The translations under genes were made by a program, and so were the position numbers. Below the pieces are notes generated by a model. It was not told the origin of the DNA, did no database searches, and saw only the letters and a program-made list of their open reading frames with translations. Below are positions 35,190 through 43,966 of a stretch of 63,363 nt of DNA, in pieces. Source of the DNA: Planktomarina sp. (lineage in GTDB: Bacteria; Pseudomonadota; Alphaproteobacteria; Rhodobacterales; Rhodobacteraceae); contig JAHDDS010000005.1 of the NCBI GenBank assembly GCA_020629235.1, positions 18,098 through 81,460 of the forward strand. Direction: 5' to 3'. Numbering within the stretch: the stretch's first letter is position 1; each line of letters starts with the position of its first letter.

Positions 35190-36077
35190 TCAGCCCGCGA
35201 TGGATGCGCGGTAAATGCTGTCGATCGTGTCGCCCAAAGCGGCGTCGAAATCACTGTCTGACTGCCCGGCACTTAACCCTTCGGTCAGGGCGCGGCTGAA
35301 GCTGGCGATCATGCCGGTGTTCTGCGACAAACGGGCGTTGGCTTCGGCGCGCGAATACCCCCCCGACAGGGCCACGACCGACAAAACCTTGGGGTGATCC
35401 ACCAGGGCTTTGTAATGGTTTGCCGCCTCTGGCAGGGTCAGTTTCAACATGATTGGTTGGTCCATGCCGTCCAGTTCGGCCAGAATGGCGTCGCGCACCA
35501 TGGCCTCAGCCTCTGACTTGTCCGCGATGGAAATCGTCACTTCGGGTTCCAAAATCGGGACCAAGCCGTGGGACAGGATCTGGCGGCCAAATTCGAACTG
35601 TTGGGCCACCACGGCGGTTACCCCGGCTTGATTCGCAGCCCCCACCACGGATCGCATCTTGGTGCCGAACACATCCAACGATTTGGCGCGCTGGCACAAA
35701 GCGTCCAGATTGCCGATGGGTTTCATCACCTGGGCGCCGTTTTCCGCGTCCGCCAGGCCCTTGTCCACTTTCAAGAAGGGGACAACGCCGCGTTCGTTCC
35801 ACAGATATTGCGACGACGGGATGCCGTCGATGTGGCGTTCCATGGTGTTTTCAAACAGGATCGCGCCCACGACTTTTTCGCCGGTGAAGCTGGGGGATTT
35901 GATGATCCGGGTGCGCATGGCGTGGATCAGGTCAAACATTTCGTCGTCGTTGGCATAGGCGCTGTCGTCCACGCCATACAGTTTCAACGCTTTGGGGGTC
36001 GACCCGCCGCTTTGATCCAGCGCTGCAATGAAGCCTTGACCGCCTTTGATTTTTTCTGCCTGGACTGCGCTGCTCAT
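35190..36077 (-). CDS. Fructose-bisphosphate aldolase, class I
   Basis: 295 residues of the bacterial class I aldolase type: GFIAALDQSGGSTPKALKLYG near the N-terminus, FTGEKVVGAILFENTMER, then GLVPILEPEVTI and PIMLKLTLPEA with the Schiff-base lysine candidate, and SGGYSRAEAN as the phosphate loop. It interconverts fructose-1,6-bisphosphate and triose phosphates without a metal. It lies between pgk and the ftsB-like gene. Confidence 0.95.
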   Translation of the reverse strand: MSSAVQAEKIKGGQGFIAALDQSGGSTPKALKLYGVDDSAYANDDEMFDLIHAMRTRIIKSPSFTGEKVVGAILFENTMERHIDGIPSSQYLWNERGVVPFLKVDKGLADAENGAQVMKPIGNLDALCQRAKSLDVFGTKMRSVVGAANQAGVTAVVAQQFEFGRQILSHGLVPILEPEVTISIADKSEAEAMVRDAILAELDGMDQPIMLKLTLPEAANHYKALVDHPKVLSVVALSGGYSRAEANARLSQNTGMIASFSRALTEGLSAGQSDSDFDAALGDTIDSIYRASIAG

Positions 36078-36170
36078 GGGGGACCCTCGTGATTTGGTTG
36101 GTTTTCCGCCTTATAGAGACGCCTGCCTTAAGGTTTCAACAACGGTGGCGCTAACGGTGGGGCGGGGCGG

Positions 36171-37352
36171 CTATTTCCCGCCCAAGGCCGCCACACCGGG
36201 CAGGGTTTTGCCTTCCATCCACTCCAAAAACGCGCCACCCGCGGTGGAAATATAGGTGAAATCATCCGCCGCCCCCGCTTGGTTCAGCGCGGCCACGGTG
36301 TCGCCGCCGCCCGCCACAGAGGTCAGCTTGCCCATTTTCGTCAGGGTTGCGGCGGCCTGGGCTGCGGCGTTGGTGGCTTTGTCGAAGGGTTCAATTTCAA
36401 AAGCGCCAAGCGGGCCGTTCCAGATCACGGTTTTGGCGGCGGCAAACACTTCGCCGATTTTGGCCACGCTTTCGGCACCTGCATCCAGGATCATCGCGTC
36501 GTCGGGGCAGGCGGTGGCGGCCACGGTTTCATTGGCGGCCCCTGCAGCAAATTCGCGGGCCACCACCACGTCTGTGGGCAAGATGATCTCGCACCCGGCG
36601 TCAGCCGCTTTGCCCAGAATGTCGCGCGCCGTGTCGGCCAAATCGTGTTCGCACAAGGATGTGCCCACGCCGTGGCCCTGGGCCGCCAAAAACGTGTTGG
36701 CCATGCCGCCGCCGATCACCAGATGGTCCACTTTGCCCACCAGATTGCCCAGCAAATCCAGCTTGGTGGACACTTTTGCGCCCCCCACCACGGCCACAAC
36801 GGGGCGCTTGGGGTCGCCCAAGGCCGCTTCCAGCGCGCCAAGTTCCGCCGCCATCAACCGCCCCGCACAGGCCGGGCGCAGCTGCGCCAACCCGGTGGTG
36901 GACGCGTGGGCCCGGTGCGCGGCTGAAAACGCATCGTTGCAGTAAACATCGCCCAACTCCGCCAAACGCGCGGCCAGGGCGGGGTCGTTCGTTTCTTCGC
37001 CAGGCTCGAACCGGATGTTTTCGATCAGCACCACTTGGTTTTTGGCAAAGGCAATGGCGTCTGCCGCGTCGTCCAGGGTTGTGAATTTCACCGGCTGGCC
37101 GAAGGCTGCTTCCAAGGCGGGCAGGGTGATGGCCAAAGACATCTCTGGCACCACTTGGCCCTTGGGTCGGCCGAAATGCGCGATCAGAATGGGCGTGCCG
37201 CCTGCGGCCAGAATGTCTTGGACCGTGGGCACAATGCGGTCGATGCGGGTGGTGTCGGTGACCCGGCCGTCTTCCACGGGCACGTTGATGTCCACGCGGG
37301 TCAACACGCGCTTTCCGTTAAGGTCCATTTGATCCAGGGTCTTCCACGCCAT
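36171..37352 (-). CDS. pgk: Phosphoglycerate kinase
   Basis: 393 residues, normal length. [21 protein letters not shown] at the N-terminus, HFGRPKG, the hinge region [17 protein letters not shown], and the C-terminal GGGDTVAAL nucleotide site are all present. It makes ATP from 1,3-bisphosphoglycerate. It precedes the aldolase gene by 93 bases. Divergent from the cyclophilin gene at 37473. Confidence 0.97.
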   Translation of the reverse strand: MAWKTLDQMDLNGKRVLTRVDINVPVEDGRVTDTTRIDRIVPTVQDILAAGGTPILIAHFGRPKGQVVPEMSLAITLPALEAAFGQPVKFTTLDDAADAIAFAKNQVVLIENIRFEPGEETNDPALAARLAELGDVYCNDAFSAAHRAHASTTGLAQLRPACAGRLMAAELGALEAALGDPKRPVVAVVGGAKVSTKLDLLGNLVGKVDHLVIGGGMANTFLAAQGHGVGTSLCEHDLADTARDILGKAADAGCEIILPTDVVVAREFAAGAANETVAATACPDDAMILDAGAESVAKIGEVFAAAKTVIWNGPLGAFEIEPFDKATNAAAQAAATLTKMGKLTSVAGGGDTVAALNQAGAADDFTYISTAGGAFLEWMEGKTLPGVAALGGK

Positions 37353-37472
37353 CTTTGCATCTCCGCTTGGGTGACGGTTCTGTGACCTGTGGCGCGCGGC
37401 GCGTCAACCGTGCGGACTTTTCATTGCGGGCCTTGGGCGCTATGTCCCATCCCAACCAAGCAGGAGGGCCCC

Positions 37473-37979
37473 ATGGCCGACATCAAAGATCCCGAAAACA
37501 CCATCCTGGTGGAACTGAAAAACGGCACGGTCACGATCGAGCTGTTGCCCGACATCGCCCCCAAACACTGCGACCGCATCAAAGAATTGGCCCGCGCGGG
37601 CGAATACGACAACGTGGCCTTTCACCGCGTGATTGACGGGTTCATGGCCCAAACAGGCGACGTGGAACACGGCGATATGGAAGACGGCTTTGATCTGCGC
37701 CGGGCCGGCACTGGCGGGTCCAGCTTGCCCGATCTGCCGGCTGAATTTTCCGGCATCCCCCACGACCGGGGCACGTTGGGGGCGGCGCGGTCGCAAAACC
37801 CTGATTCCGCCAACAGCCAGTTCTTCATCAACTTTTCCGACAACCACTTCCTGAACCGCCAATACACCGTCTATGGCCGGGTGATTTCGGGCATGGACCA
37901 CGTGGATGCCATCCAGCGCGGCGAACCGCCTGCGACGCCGGACCGGATGATCAGCATGAAAGTGGCCGCCGATGCGTAA
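37473..37979 (+). CDS. Cytoplasmic cyclophilin-type peptidyl-prolyl isomerase
   Basis: 168 residues. VAFHRVIDGFMAQTGDVEHG (catalytic Arg in FHRV), then LGAARSQNPDSANSQFFINFSDNHFLNRQYTVYGRVISGMD are the cyclophilin signature. No signal peptide. GGAGG precedes ATG 37473. It overlaps the next cyclophilin gene by eight bases, giving a cytoplasmic/periplasmic pair. Confidence 0.95.
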   Translation: MADIKDPENTILVELKNGTVTIELLPDIAPKHCDRIKELARAGEYDNVAFHRVIDGFMAQTGDVEHGDMEDGFDLRRAGTGGSSLPDLPAEFSGIPHDRGTLGAARSQNPDSANSQFFINFSDNHFLNRQYTVYGRVISGMDHVDAIQRGEPPATPDRMISMKVAADA

Positions 37980-38520
37980 GCTTGCAGTTCTTTTTGCCCT
38001 GATGGCTGGACCTGCGTTTTCTGCGGGTCTGGAAATTCAAGTGGCGGGGGAAGGGGCCAATGGCACCATCCAGATTGACCTGCTGGAAGATGTGGCCCCC
38101 GGTCACGTCGCCCAAATCACCGAACTTGCGTCGGCGGGTGCCTATGACGGGGTGGTGTTTCACCGGGTGATCAACGGGTTCATGGCCCAAACCGGCGACG
38201 TGCAGTTCGGCAAAGACCCGTCCAACATGCGCCGTGCTGGGATGGGCGGGTCCGAATTGCCCGACCTGGCGGCTGAATTTTCCGAAGTGCCGTTTGATCG
38301 CGGCATCGTCGGCATGGCCCGGTCGCAAGACCCCAACAGCGCCAACAGCCAGTTCTTCATCATGTTCGCCCCGGGCCATTTCTTGAACGGCCAGTACACC
38401 GTGGTGGGGCGCGTGACATCCGGCATGGATGTGGTGGACGCCATCAAACGCGGCGACCAACGCACCGGGGCCATCGACGGGGCGCCGGATGTGATGCAGA
38501 CGGTCAAAGTCACCGATTGA
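37972..38520 (+). CDS. Periplasmic cyclophilin-type peptidyl-prolyl isomerase
   Basis: 182 residues. A signal peptide (MRKLAVLFALMAGPAFSAG, cleavage about residue 18) is followed by a full cyclophilin domain (VVFHRVINGFMAQTGDVQFG, ARSQDPNSANSQFFIMFAPGHFLNGQYTVVGRVTSGMD). It is clearly a duplicate of the upstream gene with an export signal added, and it overlaps that gene by eight bases. Confidence 0.95.
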   Translation: MRKLAVLFALMAGPAFSAGLEIQVAGEGANGTIQIDLLEDVAPGHVAQITELASAGAYDGVVFHRVINGFMAQTGDVQFGKDPSNMRRAGMGGSELPDLAAEFSEVPFDRGIVGMARSQDPNSANSQFFIMFAPGHFLNGQYTVVGRVTSGMDVVDAIKRGDQRTGAIDGAPDVMQTVKVTD

Positions 38521-38526
38521 TCTTTC

Positions 38527-38554
38527 AGGGCGGCCCACGGGTCGCCCTTTTTTT
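38527..38554 (+). terminator. Terminator after the cyclophilin pair
   Basis: A 9-bp stem (AGGGCGGCC with GGTCGCCCT, one wobble) around CACG, followed by a run of T residues. Confidence 0.85.
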
Positions 38555-38658
38555 GCCGGGCCAACATTTGACAGTCCAACACGTTTGCGTGTGGGGGCTG
38601 GCGCGACGGGCCATTGCATCCGAAGGTTCTGCCCATCTTATATCGCGGAGGGGACCCT

Positions 38659-39633
38659 ATGATTTTAAGGACTTTGGCAGTGGTGGCCGGGATGGCCCTG
38701 GCATCGGGCAGCGTGCACGCAGATCCAAATTTTTGGAAATACGAATGGCCCAACACGGATTTTGAAAAAACCAGCGTCGACAACTGGGCGGAAATCTTGT
38801 CGGGTGGCCCGCCCAAGGATGGGATCCCTGCGCTGTCCAATCCCAGCTTCATCAGCGCCATCGACGAAACCCGCATCGGGGACCGTGAACCCGTCATCGC
38901 GGTGGAATTCGATGGGCAAGTGCCGCGCGCCTATCCCATTCGGTATTTGACGTGGCATGAAATCGTGAACGACGATGTGGGCCCCCACAAGGTTGCCGTC
39001 ACCTTCTGCCCTTTGTGCAATTCTGGCATCACCTTTGACCGCAACGTGGGCGGCAAAATCTTGACCTTTGGTGTGTCGGGCAAGCTGCGAAATTCGGACA
39101 TGGTGATGTACGACCGCGAAACCGAAAGCTGGTGGCAACAGGCCATCGGCGAAGCCATCGTGGGGGAATTGACCGGCACCAAGCTGACCGCGCTGCCCAC
39201 CTGGATGGAAAGCTGGGGGCAATTCAAAGCCCGCAATCCCAACGGCCTGGTGATGGACCAGCCCAACTTTGGCCGCCAATACGGGCGCAATCCTTACGTC
39301 AGCTATGACAGCAGCACCCGACCGTTTCTGTACAACGGCGAAAACCCGCCCCACGGGATCGAACCCTTGGCCCGTGTCGTGCGCATCGGCGACCGCGCGT
39401 GGCCGTTGACCCGCCTGTCAAAAGAAGGCGAGGTGACGGAAAAAGGCGTGCGCATTTCTTGGCAATCGGGCCAAGCGTCGGCCCTGGATGGGCGCGTGAT
39501 CGCCCAAAGCCGCGACGTGGGCACCGTGCGGGTGCGCGACGCCAAGACCGGCAAAGACGTGCCCCACGACGTGATGTTCGCCTTTGCCTTCCACGCGTTC
39601 TGGCCCGACGGCACCTGGATGTTGGGCAGCTGA
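38659..39633 (+). CDS. DUF3179 domain secreted protein
   Basis: 324 residues with a signal peptide (MILRTLAVVAGMALASGSVHA). The DUF3179 core includes VIAVEFDGQVPRAYPIRYLTWHEIVND, VAVTFCPLCNSGITFDR (two cysteines three apart), SDMVMYDRETESWWQQAIGEAI and the ending AFHAFWPDGTWM. The family function is not established. Start 38659 has GGAGGGG upstream. It stands alone between two terminators. Confidence 0.92.
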   Translation: MILRTLAVVAGMALASGSVHADPNFWKYEWPNTDFEKTSVDNWAEILSGGPPKDGIPALSNPSFISAIDETRIGDREPVIAVEFDGQVPRAYPIRYLTWHEIVNDDVGPHKVAVTFCPLCNSGITFDRNVGGKILTFGVSGKLRNSDMVMYDRETESWWQQAIGEAIVGELTGTKLTALPTWMESWGQFKARNPNGLVMDQPNFGRQYGRNPYVSYDSSTRPFLYNGENPPHGIEPLARVVRIGDRAWPLTRLSKEGEVTEKGVRISWQSGQASALDGRVIAQSRDVGTVRVRDAKTGKDVPHDVMFAFAFHAFWPDGTWMLGS

Positions 39634-39640
39634 CACGCGA

Positions 39641-39672
39641 AAAGGGCGGCCCATGGGACCGCCCTTTCTTTT
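39641..39672 (+). terminator. Terminator of the DUF3179 gene
   Basis: A perfect 9-bp stem (AAAGGGCGG with CCGCCCTTT) around a 9-base loop, followed by CTTTT. Confidence 0.88.
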
Positions 39673-39691
39673 ATTGCGGGATTGGAAAGAC

Positions 39692-40702
39692 TTACCCGTC
39701 GTAGTCTGCCACTTCCGTTAACCGCAAGGCGGCGGGGCGCAGCTTGGCGATGTCCATCAGGTTTACGGCGTCCGCTTCAAAATCGCCCCAGCTTTTCACC
39801 AGGTCCACCGCTTGGGTGCCCGGTGCAATGGGGTATTCGAAGTTCGCCGCGGCATAGATTTCTTGGGCTGCGGGGGATGTCAGATATTCCATCAACTTGA
39901 TGGCGTTGTCTTTGTTGGGGGCAGATTTGGTCAGCGCCACGCCCGAAATGTTCACATGGGTGCCGCCGTCTTCAAACGTGGGGAAGACGATCTTGGCCGA
40001 TGCCGCCCATTCCTTTTGTTCGTCGTTGGTCAGCATCTTGCCCATGTAATACGTGTTGCCCAGCGAAATATCACATTCGCCCGCCCAGATCGCCTTCACT
40101 TGGGCGCGGTCGTTGCCTTGGGGTTTGCGCGCCAAGTTGGCTTTCAACCCCTGCAACCAGTCCAAGGTGGCCGCTTCACCGTGGTGGTGCAGGTGGGCCG
40201 ACGTCAGGGCCACCATGTACGGGTGCGTGCCGGACCGTGTGCAAATGCGGCCCTTCCACTTGGGGTCAGCCAGGTCTTCATATGTGGTGATCTCCCCTGG
40301 CTGGACCCGTTCCACGGATGCATAGACGATGCGCGCCCGGGTCGTCAGGCCGAACCAGTGGTGGTCGGGGTCGCGGTAATCGGCAGGCACATTGTCGGTG
40401 ATGGTCTCAGATACAACCGGTTGGGTCAGCCCTTCGTTTACCACCGCCGACAAGCGCGAAATATCCACGGTGAACACCAGATCAGCGGGGGACCGCGCGC
40501 CTTCGGCCTTCAGCCGTTCCACCATGCCTTTGTTCAAAAAGGCCACGTTCACCTTGATGCCGGTCTGTTCTGTGAAGGCGTCCATCAACGGCTGCAGCAG
40601 TTCGGGTTGGCGGTAAGAATAGACGTTCACTTCGTCCGCCAAAACGGGGGCGGCGATGGCGGTGGTCAGGGTGGCGAAGGTGGCGGTGCGGATGAAGGAC
40701 AT
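39692..40702 (-). CDS. Periplasmic Fe(3+)-binding protein of an ABC transporter (FbpA/AfuA type)
   Basis: 336 residues. A signal peptide (to about residue 22, ...IAAPVLA) precedes a class of iron-binding fold: DEVNVYSYRQPELLQPLMDAF, then LADPKWKGRICTRSGTHPYMVAL and GNTYYMG, where the adjacent tyrosines (about 216-217) are the usual ferric iron ligands. It captures ferric iron for import. The permease and ATPase genes are not adjacent. CAGGAGA stands before the ATG. Two iron-box-like repeats lie at its promoter. Confidence 0.92.
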   Translation of the reverse strand: MSFIRTATFATLTTAIAAPVLADEVNVYSYRQPELLQPLMDAFTEQTGIKVNVAFLNKGMVERLKAEGARSPADLVFTVDISRLSAVVNEGLTQPVVSETITDNVPADYRDPDHHWFGLTTRARIVYASVERVQPGEITTYEDLADPKWKGRICTRSGTHPYMVALTSAHLHHHGEAATLDWLQGLKANLARKPQGNDRAQVKAIWAGECDISLGNTYYMGKMLTNDEQKEWAASAKIVFPTFEDGGTHVNISGVALTKSAPNKDNAIKLMEYLTSPAAQEIYAAANFEYPIAPGTQAVDLVKSWGDFEADAVNLMDIAKLRPAALRLTEVADYDG

Positions 40703-40739
40703 CGAAGATTCTCCTGGTTTCGATGGCCTGCTTATTTCC

Positions 40740-40777
40740 GACTAAAATGGTCAGGTCAATACCCGATTAAATCAGTC
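40740..40777. promoter_or_regulatory. Two iron-box-like repeats at the fbpA-type promoter
   Basis: GACTAAAATGGTC (40740-40752) and GATTAAATCAGTC (40765-40777) agree at 9 of 13 positions and share GA-TTAAA/GTC ends; their centres are 25 bases apart. The first falls between a -35 (TTGACC) and a -10 (AATAAG) read on the minus strand. The form recalls iron-responsive elements described in Rhodobacterales, but the exact consensus is from memory. The second overlaps the mazG stop. Confidence 0.5.
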
Positions 40778-41584
40778 GGATAACTTTTCTTCCCGCTTCA
40801 CCGCGTCCCACAGCGCGTCCATTTCCGCCAGGTCGGACTGTGCAGGTTCTTTTCCCATCGCTTTCAATTTGTCTTCTATGCCATTGAAACGCCGTGTAAA
40901 TTTTCCATTGGCATCGCGCAGGGCCGCCTCTGGATCAATCCCCATGTGCCGGGCCACATTGGCCATCACGAACATCAAGTCGCCGAATTCTTCGTGGCGG
41001 TGGTCTTGGGTTTTGGCGTCCTTCAGTTCTGCCAATTCTTCTGCCACCTTGTCCAAAACCTGGTCCATGTCGGGCCAATCAAATCCCACCCGGGCCGCGC
41101 GTTTTTGCAGTTTTACCGCCCGCATCAAGGCAGGCAGCCCCAACGCCACGCCGTCCAACGTGCGCGATTGTTGCGCTGCGGCACGTTCAGCGGCTTTGAC
41201 GGTTTCCCAATCCCGGGTCTGCTGTTCTGCCGATTTGTCCCGATTTTCATCGCCGAACACATGGGGGTGGCGGGCCACCATTTTGTCGCTGATGGCGTCG
41301 GCCACGGTGTGAAAAGTGAACAGGCCCGCTTCTTCGCCGATGGCCGCGTGGTACACGGTCTGCAACAGCAGATCGCCCAGTTCGCCTTTCAGCTCTCCCA
41401 TGTCGCCCCGGTCGATGGCATCCGCCACCTCATACGCCTCCTCAATTGTATAGGGGGCGATGGTTTCAAAGGTTTGTTCGATGTCCCAGGGGCAGCCGGT
41501 GTCCGGATCGCGCAGGCGGCGCATGATGTGCAGCAGGCGTTCGATGCCCCCATCGGCTTTGTGCACCAATTCGTCGTTCTTCAT
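40772..41584 (-). CDS. mazG: Nucleoside triphosphate pyrophosphohydrolase MazG
   Basis: 270 residues with two MazG modules. The first has GCPWDIEQTFETIAPYTIEEAYEVADAI and GELGDLLLQTVYHA; the second has KVAEELAELKDAKTQDHRHEEFGDLMFVMANVARH. EExxE and ExxD motifs bind magnesium. It hydrolyses NTPs to NMPs and so affects ppGpp-related stress and nucleotide pool cleaning. Start 41584 is preferred because AAGGGG is just upstream; a longer form from 41620 is possible. Divergent from the M20 gene. Confidence 0.94.
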   Translation of the reverse strand: MKNDELVHKADGGIERLLHIMRRLRDPDTGCPWDIEQTFETIAPYTIEEAYEVADAIDRGDMGELKGELGDLLLQTVYHAAIGEEAGLFTFHTVADAISDKMVARHPHVFGDENRDKSAEQQTRDWETVKAAERAAAQQSRTLDGVALGLPALMRAVKLQKRAARVGFDWPDMDQVLDKVAEELAELKDAKTQDHRHEEFGDLMFVMANVARHMGIDPEAALRDANGKFTRRFNGIEDKLKAMGKEPAQSDLAEMDALWDAVKREEKLSD

Positions 41585-41636
41585 TGCGCGCCCCTTCGCT
41601 TTGCGATTGTCTTGGCCCAACTATGGGGGCCAGGAC

Positions 41637-42803
41637 ATGCCGATCGTCAACCGGATAGCAGAGTTTGCGGACGATATGACCGCTTGGCGCAGGCATCTGC
41701 ACCAGATCCCGGAACTGCGCTTTGACTGCCCCAAAACGGCCGCCTTCATCGCGGACCGGTTGCGGGACATGGGTGTGGACGAAATCCACGAAGGCATCGC
41801 CACCACGGGCATCGTGGCCATCATCAACGGGCAGGCCGGGGGCCCCACTGTTGCGCTGCGGGCGGATTTTGACGCCTTGCCGTTGCAGGAAGCGACGGGC
41901 GTTGACTATGCGTCCACCCACCCAGGGGCGATGCACGCCTGCGGGCACGACGGGCACACCACCATGCTGTTGGGGGCGGCGCGGTATCTGGCGGAGACGC
42001 GCAATTTCAAAGGCAGGGTCGCCTTGATGTTCCAACCGGCCGAAGAAGACGGCGGCGGGGCCAAGGTGATGCTGGACGAAGGCATCCTGGACCGTTTCAA
42101 CATCACCCAAGCGTACGCCCTGCACACCGATCCGGGCGCGCCTGCAGGCACATTTGCCACCACGCCGGGGCCGATCATGGCGGGCGTGGACAGCTTTCGC
42201 GTGATGGTGCGCGGGGCAGGGGGGCACGGCGCGTATCCGCACGAAACCAAAGACCCGGTGGTGGCCCTGTTGGCCGCAGCCCAGGCGTTTCAAACCATCA
42301 AAAGCCGCAGCGTGGATCCGGTGGCGGACCTGGCCCTGTCCATCACGGAAATCCACGGCGGGACGGCGGAAAACATCGTGCCGGAAGACATCTGGTTCGG
42401 CGGAACAATTCGGACATTTTCCCAAGACGTGCGCCAGGTGGTGTTGGACCGCATGGCCGCGATTTGCACCGGAATTTCTGCAGCATACGACGTGCAGGCC
42501 GACCTGATCCACACCCCGTCGTACCCGCCCACGATCAACCATGCCACCCAAACGGATTTCGCAGCGAACGTCGCATCTGATGTGGTGGGGGCTGCCAATG
42601 TGCGCACCGACCGCACCCAGGAAATGGGGGCGGAAGATTTCGCCTATGTCCTGGAAAAAGTGCCGGGCAGTTATCTGTTTATTGGCCAGGGCGAAGGGCC
42701 TGCGCTGCACAATCCAGGGTTCAACTTCAACGACGATATCGCGCCCATCGGCGCGTCTTTCTTTGCGCGTTTGGTGGAACGCGCCCTGCCCACGGAGGGG
42801 TAA
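41637..42803 (+). CDS. M20 family amidohydrolase (hippurate hydrolase-like)
   Basis: 388 residues. Metal ligands sit in HACGHDGHTTMLLGAARYL and FQPAEEDGGGAKVM; the dimerisation domain contains GAGGHGAYPHETKDPV and the C-terminal ligand region is TEIHGGTAENIVPEDIWFGGTIRTF. Such enzymes cleave N-acyl amino acids or related amides. The first ureohydrolase gene starts one base after its stop, suggesting a shared catabolic task for guanidino or acyl-amino compounds. Confidence 0.93.
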   Translation: MPIVNRIAEFADDMTAWRRHLHQIPELRFDCPKTAAFIADRLRDMGVDEIHEGIATTGIVAIINGQAGGPTVALRADFDALPLQEATGVDYASTHPGAMHACGHDGHTTMLLGAARYLAETRNFKGRVALMFQPAEEDGGGAKVMLDEGILDRFNITQAYALHTDPGAPAGTFATTPGPIMAGVDSFRVMVRGAGGHGAYPHETKDPVVALLAAAQAFQTIKSRSVDPVADLALSITEIHGGTAENIVPEDIWFGGTIRTFSQDVRQVVLDRMAAICTGISAAYDVQADLIHTPSYPPTINHATQTDFAANVASDVVGAANVRTDRTQEMGAEDFAYVLEKVPGSYLFIGQGEGPALHNPGFNFNDDIAPIGASFFARLVERALPTEG

Positions 42804-42804
42804 A

Positions 42805-43773
42805 ATGGCTTTAAGTGATGCTGCAAACGATGTCGATAACGCCCTGACGCGTAAGGGTTTTAGGGGCATGAGCTATGAAAACGCCTTCGGGGGTGTGCTG
42901 TCATTTATGCGCCGCACCTATACCAAGGACTTGGCGGGCGTTGATCTGGCCGTCACCGGCGTGCCCTTTGACCAGGCGGTCACCAACCGCCCCGGAACGC
43001 GCCTGGGGCCGCGCGCCATCCGGGAAGCCAGCACCCTGCAGCCGTGCGACCCGCCCTTTGGCTGGGACATCAACCCGTTCACAGATTACAACGTCGCAGA
43101 TTTCGGCGATGTCGCGTTTGATTATGCCGACACCCGCAGCTTTCCAGGCGCCCTGAAGGCCCATATCGCGGGCATTTTGGCGGCGGGTGCGGGGTCGCTG
43201 ACGCTGGGGGGGGATCACTACATCACCTTCCCGATTTTGCAGGCGTATTACGACACATACGGGCCCATATCCTTGATCCAATTCGATGCCCATTCCGACA
43301 CGTGGGAAGACGACGACATGGACCGGATCGACCACGGCACGATGTTTTACAAGGCGCTGAAAATGGGGCTGATCGATGCGAAACATTCGGTCCAGGTGGG
43401 CATCCGCACGGTGAACGAATATGACGCGGGCGTGCCGGTGATCGACGCGCCGACGCTGCACGAACAGGGGGTTGCGGCCACGGTGGATCAGATCAAATCC
43501 ATCGTGGGCGACCGCCCGGCATATGTCACCTTCGACATTGATTTCCTGGACCCGGCCTTTGCCCCTGGCACGGGGACGCCCGTGTGGGGCGGGGCGTCGT
43601 CGGCCCAGGCGGCGGCGATCTTGCGCGGCCTGCGGGGCATCAACATGGTGGGGGGCGACGTGGTGGAAGTGTCCCCGCCGTTTGATGCATCGGGGGCCAC
43701 AGCTGTGGCGGGGGCCCACGCGGCGTGCGAATTGATGTGCCTGTACTGCTGGAACTTGCGCGCCAGGGGCTGA
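42805..43773 (+). CDS. Agmatinase/ureohydrolase family protein (first copy)
   Basis: 322 residues. Manganese ligands are in TLGGDHYITFPIL, QFDAHSDTWE and TFDIDFLDPAFAPGTGTPVWGG, the ureohydrolase signature. GTRLGPRAIREAS lies near the N-terminus. It hydrolyses a guanidino group to urea; substrate (agmatine, guanidinobutyrate or other) is not certain. It is joined to the M20 gene (ACGGAGGGG overlaps that gene's end). A second ureohydrolase gene follows. Confidence 0.92.
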   Translation: MALSDAANDVDNALTRKGFRGMSYENAFGGVLSFMRRTYTKDLAGVDLAVTGVPFDQAVTNRPGTRLGPRAIREASTLQPCDPPFGWDINPFTDYNVADFGDVAFDYADTRSFPGALKAHIAGILAAGAGSLTLGGDHYITFPILQAYYDTYGPISLIQFDAHSDTWEDDDMDRIDHGTMFYKALKMGLIDAKHSVQVGIRTVNEYDAGVPVIDAPTLHEQGVAATVDQIKSIVGDRPAYVTFDIDFLDPAFAPGTGTPVWGGASSAQAAAILRGLRGINMVGGDVVEVSPPFDASGATAVAGAHAACELMCLYCWNLRARG

Positions 43774-43781
43774 AATTCAAA

Positions 43782-43799
43782 TGTTTCGCACGCGAAACA
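43782..43799. promoter_or_regulatory. Palindrome between the ureohydrolase genes
   Basis: TGTTTCGC and GCGAAACA form a perfect 8-bp inverted repeat with a 2-base centre, nine bases after the first ureohydrolase stop. The near-zero spacer favours a protein operator over an RNA hairpin. Confidence 0.55.
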
Positions 43800-43822
43800 A
43801 ATTCGCGTAAGTGGCTGAAAAG

Positions 43823-43895
43823 GCGCGCAGATTCGGCCAATTTTACGGAAAGTAAACCCTGCGCGCGGTGCGTTAACCCGCGCCCTTTGTTAACG
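43823..43895. other. Nested hairpin and long-spaced inverted repeat before the second ureohydrolase
   Basis: GCGCGCAG (43823-43830) pairs with CTGCGCGC (43859-43866); inside them TTTAC and GTAAA pair around GGAAA. Then CGTTAAC (43871-43877) and GTTAACG (43889-43895) form a perfect 7-bp inverted repeat with an 11-base spacer. No T-run. The start codon of the second gene is 71 bases further on. Confidence 0.6.
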
Positions 43896-43966
43896 TTTGG
43901 CCGTGTTTGCCCCCTTGCGCCCGCCCGCCCGCTGGGCAAGCCTGGGGCAAAACAGGGGACACACCT

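Noticed and set aside
43873-43893. Two TTAA elements before the second ureohydrolase as a CtrA site
   Set aside because: The spacing is 13 bases, not 7.
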